Translations under genes and position numbers: made by a program
Shown here: one piece after another, positions 63,327 to 64,000 of the stretch
Position numbering within the stretch: position 1 is the stretch's first letter
Layout of the letters: every line of letters begins with the position of its first letter
Source: Comamonadaceae bacterium
Lineage (GTDB): Bacteria; Pseudomonadota; Gammaproteobacteria; Burkholderiales; Burkholderiaceae_C
Assembly (NCBI GenBank): GCA_027490925.1
Contig: JAIXXF010000023.1
Location: 1 to 64,000, forward strand
DNA length: 64,000 nucleotides
Reading direction: 5' to 3'
The notes under the pieces: model-generated
What the model was told of the DNA's origin: nothing
The model's database searches: none
The model's input: only the letters and a program-made list of their open reading frames with translations

Positions 63327-64000
63327 CGAACCAAGCGGCCCCGCAAAAAGCCCAGGATGTCGGTCGCTGCGACCTTGGTGGCTTCGTTGTCACGGCGGTG
63401 CTGGTACTCCACCACGCCCTCTTTCAGGCCACGGTCGCCGATCACCACCCGGTGCGGCACGCCGATCAGTTCCCAATCAGCGAACATCGCACCCGGGCGC
63501 TCGCCCCGGTCGTCGAGCAGAACATCCACCCCCTCGGCCAGCAGTTGCTCGTACAGGCTTTCCACCGTCGCCTTGACGTCGGGACTGCCGTCCAAGCCCT
63601 TGCCGCTGACGATGGGGCACAGCACCACTGCGAACGGCGCCAACGCGTCGGGCCAGATGATGCCGCGCTCGTCGTGGTTTTGCTCGATGGCGGCGGCTGC
63701 CAATCGGGTGATGCCAATGCCGTAGCAACCCATGTCGAGGAACTGCGGCTTGCCGTTCACGTCCAGGAAGGTGGCGTTCATCGCCTGGCTGTATTTGGTA
63801 CCGAGGTAGAACACGTGGCCCACCTCGATGCCGCGCTCGATCGCCAACACACCCCGACCGTCGGGCGAAGGGTCGCCCGCCACCACATTGCGGAGGTCGG
63901 CCACCAGGTCGGGCTCTGGCAGGTCGCGGCCCCAGTTGACGCCGGTCGTGTGGAAGTCCACCGCGTTGGCGCCACACACCCAGTCGGCCAGCACCGCGAC
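63323..64000 (-). CDS. proS: Prolyl-tRNA synthetase, C-terminal part (cut by window edge)
   Basis: The frame is open to the right edge, so only the last ~226 residues are visible. They include class II motif 3 in [18 protein letters not shown], the bacterial-type segment [18 protein letters not shown] of the substrate pocket, and the anticodon-binding domain ([29 protein letters not shown]). The N-terminal catalytic half and the editing (INS) domain lie outside. It is transcribed leftward into the overlapping lytic transglycosylase gene. Confidence 0.97.
   Translation of the reverse strand, partial: VAVLADWVCGANAVDFHTTGVNWGRDLPEPDLVADLRNVVAGDPSPDGRGVLAIERGIEVGHVFYLGTKYSQAMNATFLDVNGKPQFLDMGCYGIGITRLAAAAIEQNHDERGIIWPDALAPFAVVLCPIVSGKGLDGSPDVKATVESLYEQLLAEGVDVLLDDRGERPGAMFADWELIGVPHRVVIGDRGLKEGVVEYQHRRDNEATKVAATDILGFLRGRLVR

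Noticed and set aside
1-64000. CRISPR arrays, rRNA operons, prophage structural genes, replication origin
   Set aside because: No regularly spaced repeats, rRNA signatures, capsid/tail genes or DnaA-box clusters were found on reading the window.

Overview
This window looks like the chromosome of a high-GC betaproteobacterium of the order Burkholderiales, most likely family Comamonadaceae. The reasons are the housekeeping order hemA-prfA-prmC-grxD, the ubiE/ubiJ/ubiB and fmdB-DUF502-aspS-nudB-clsB neighbourhoods, a Burkholderia-type lipase with its foldase, and short intergenic palindromes (GCTA-N9-TAGC). The last point rests on recollection; no database could be consulted.

Region 1 (1-4.4 kb) is core: the end of prfB, then pepN and fbp, then tRNA-Thr(CGU). 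Region 2 (4.41-8.92 kb) is a compact integrated element, AT-richer than its surroundings, bounded by a perfect 49-bp direct repeat of the tRNA 3' half. It carries a P4-type tyrosine integrase, an Xis/AlpA-like protein, a winged-helix-like protein, a MobV relaxase and two unknowns, all on the minus strand. Repeats of GATGTAAG near both ends are candidate integrase or Xis arm sites. It has no replication gene, so it looks like a very small integrative and mobilizable element that uses tRNA-Thr as attB.

Region 3 (8.9-25.5 kb) is accessory and scarred. It holds the tail of a zeta-like kinase toxin, a 66-aa partner, and a chimeric ORF joining the start of HsdM to the end of a quinone oxidoreductase. 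An exported lipase and an IS3-family remnant follow. The complete kdp potassium-uptake locus is next (kdpF-A-B-C and kdpD-E), with two unlisted membrane micro-ORFs (33 and 42 aa) and a decayed corA inside it. A DUF2946 / TonB-dependent receptor / exported DJ-1-PfpI cluster, a second tiny IS3-family remnant and an exported SUMF1-like protein close the region.

Region 4 (25.7-43.5 kb) is core or semi-core: a CNNM/CBS protein, apaH, rhlE, pcp, the lipase-foldase pair, dcd, queD-queE, a Y-family polymerase with an excellent LexA box, DUF429, a thioesterase, a BLUF photoreceptor, folE, an ATP-dependent DNA ligase with its MBL exonuclease partner, clsB, an EEP-family enzyme and nudB. FolE, QueD and NudB all make or use 7,8-dihydroneopterin triphosphate.

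Region 5 (43.6-64 kb) is core: aspS, DUF502, fmdB, a sodium/solute symporter, ubiB-ubiJ, a Tim44-like protein, ubiE, DUF971, a HIT protein, a 1301-aa FAD/Fe-S oxidoreductase, then hemA-prfA-prmC-grxD-AAA on the plus strand, and a lytic transglycosylase overlapping proS at the right edge. Six copies of a 17-nt GCTA...TAGC palindrome lie between or at the ends of genes of regions 4-5.
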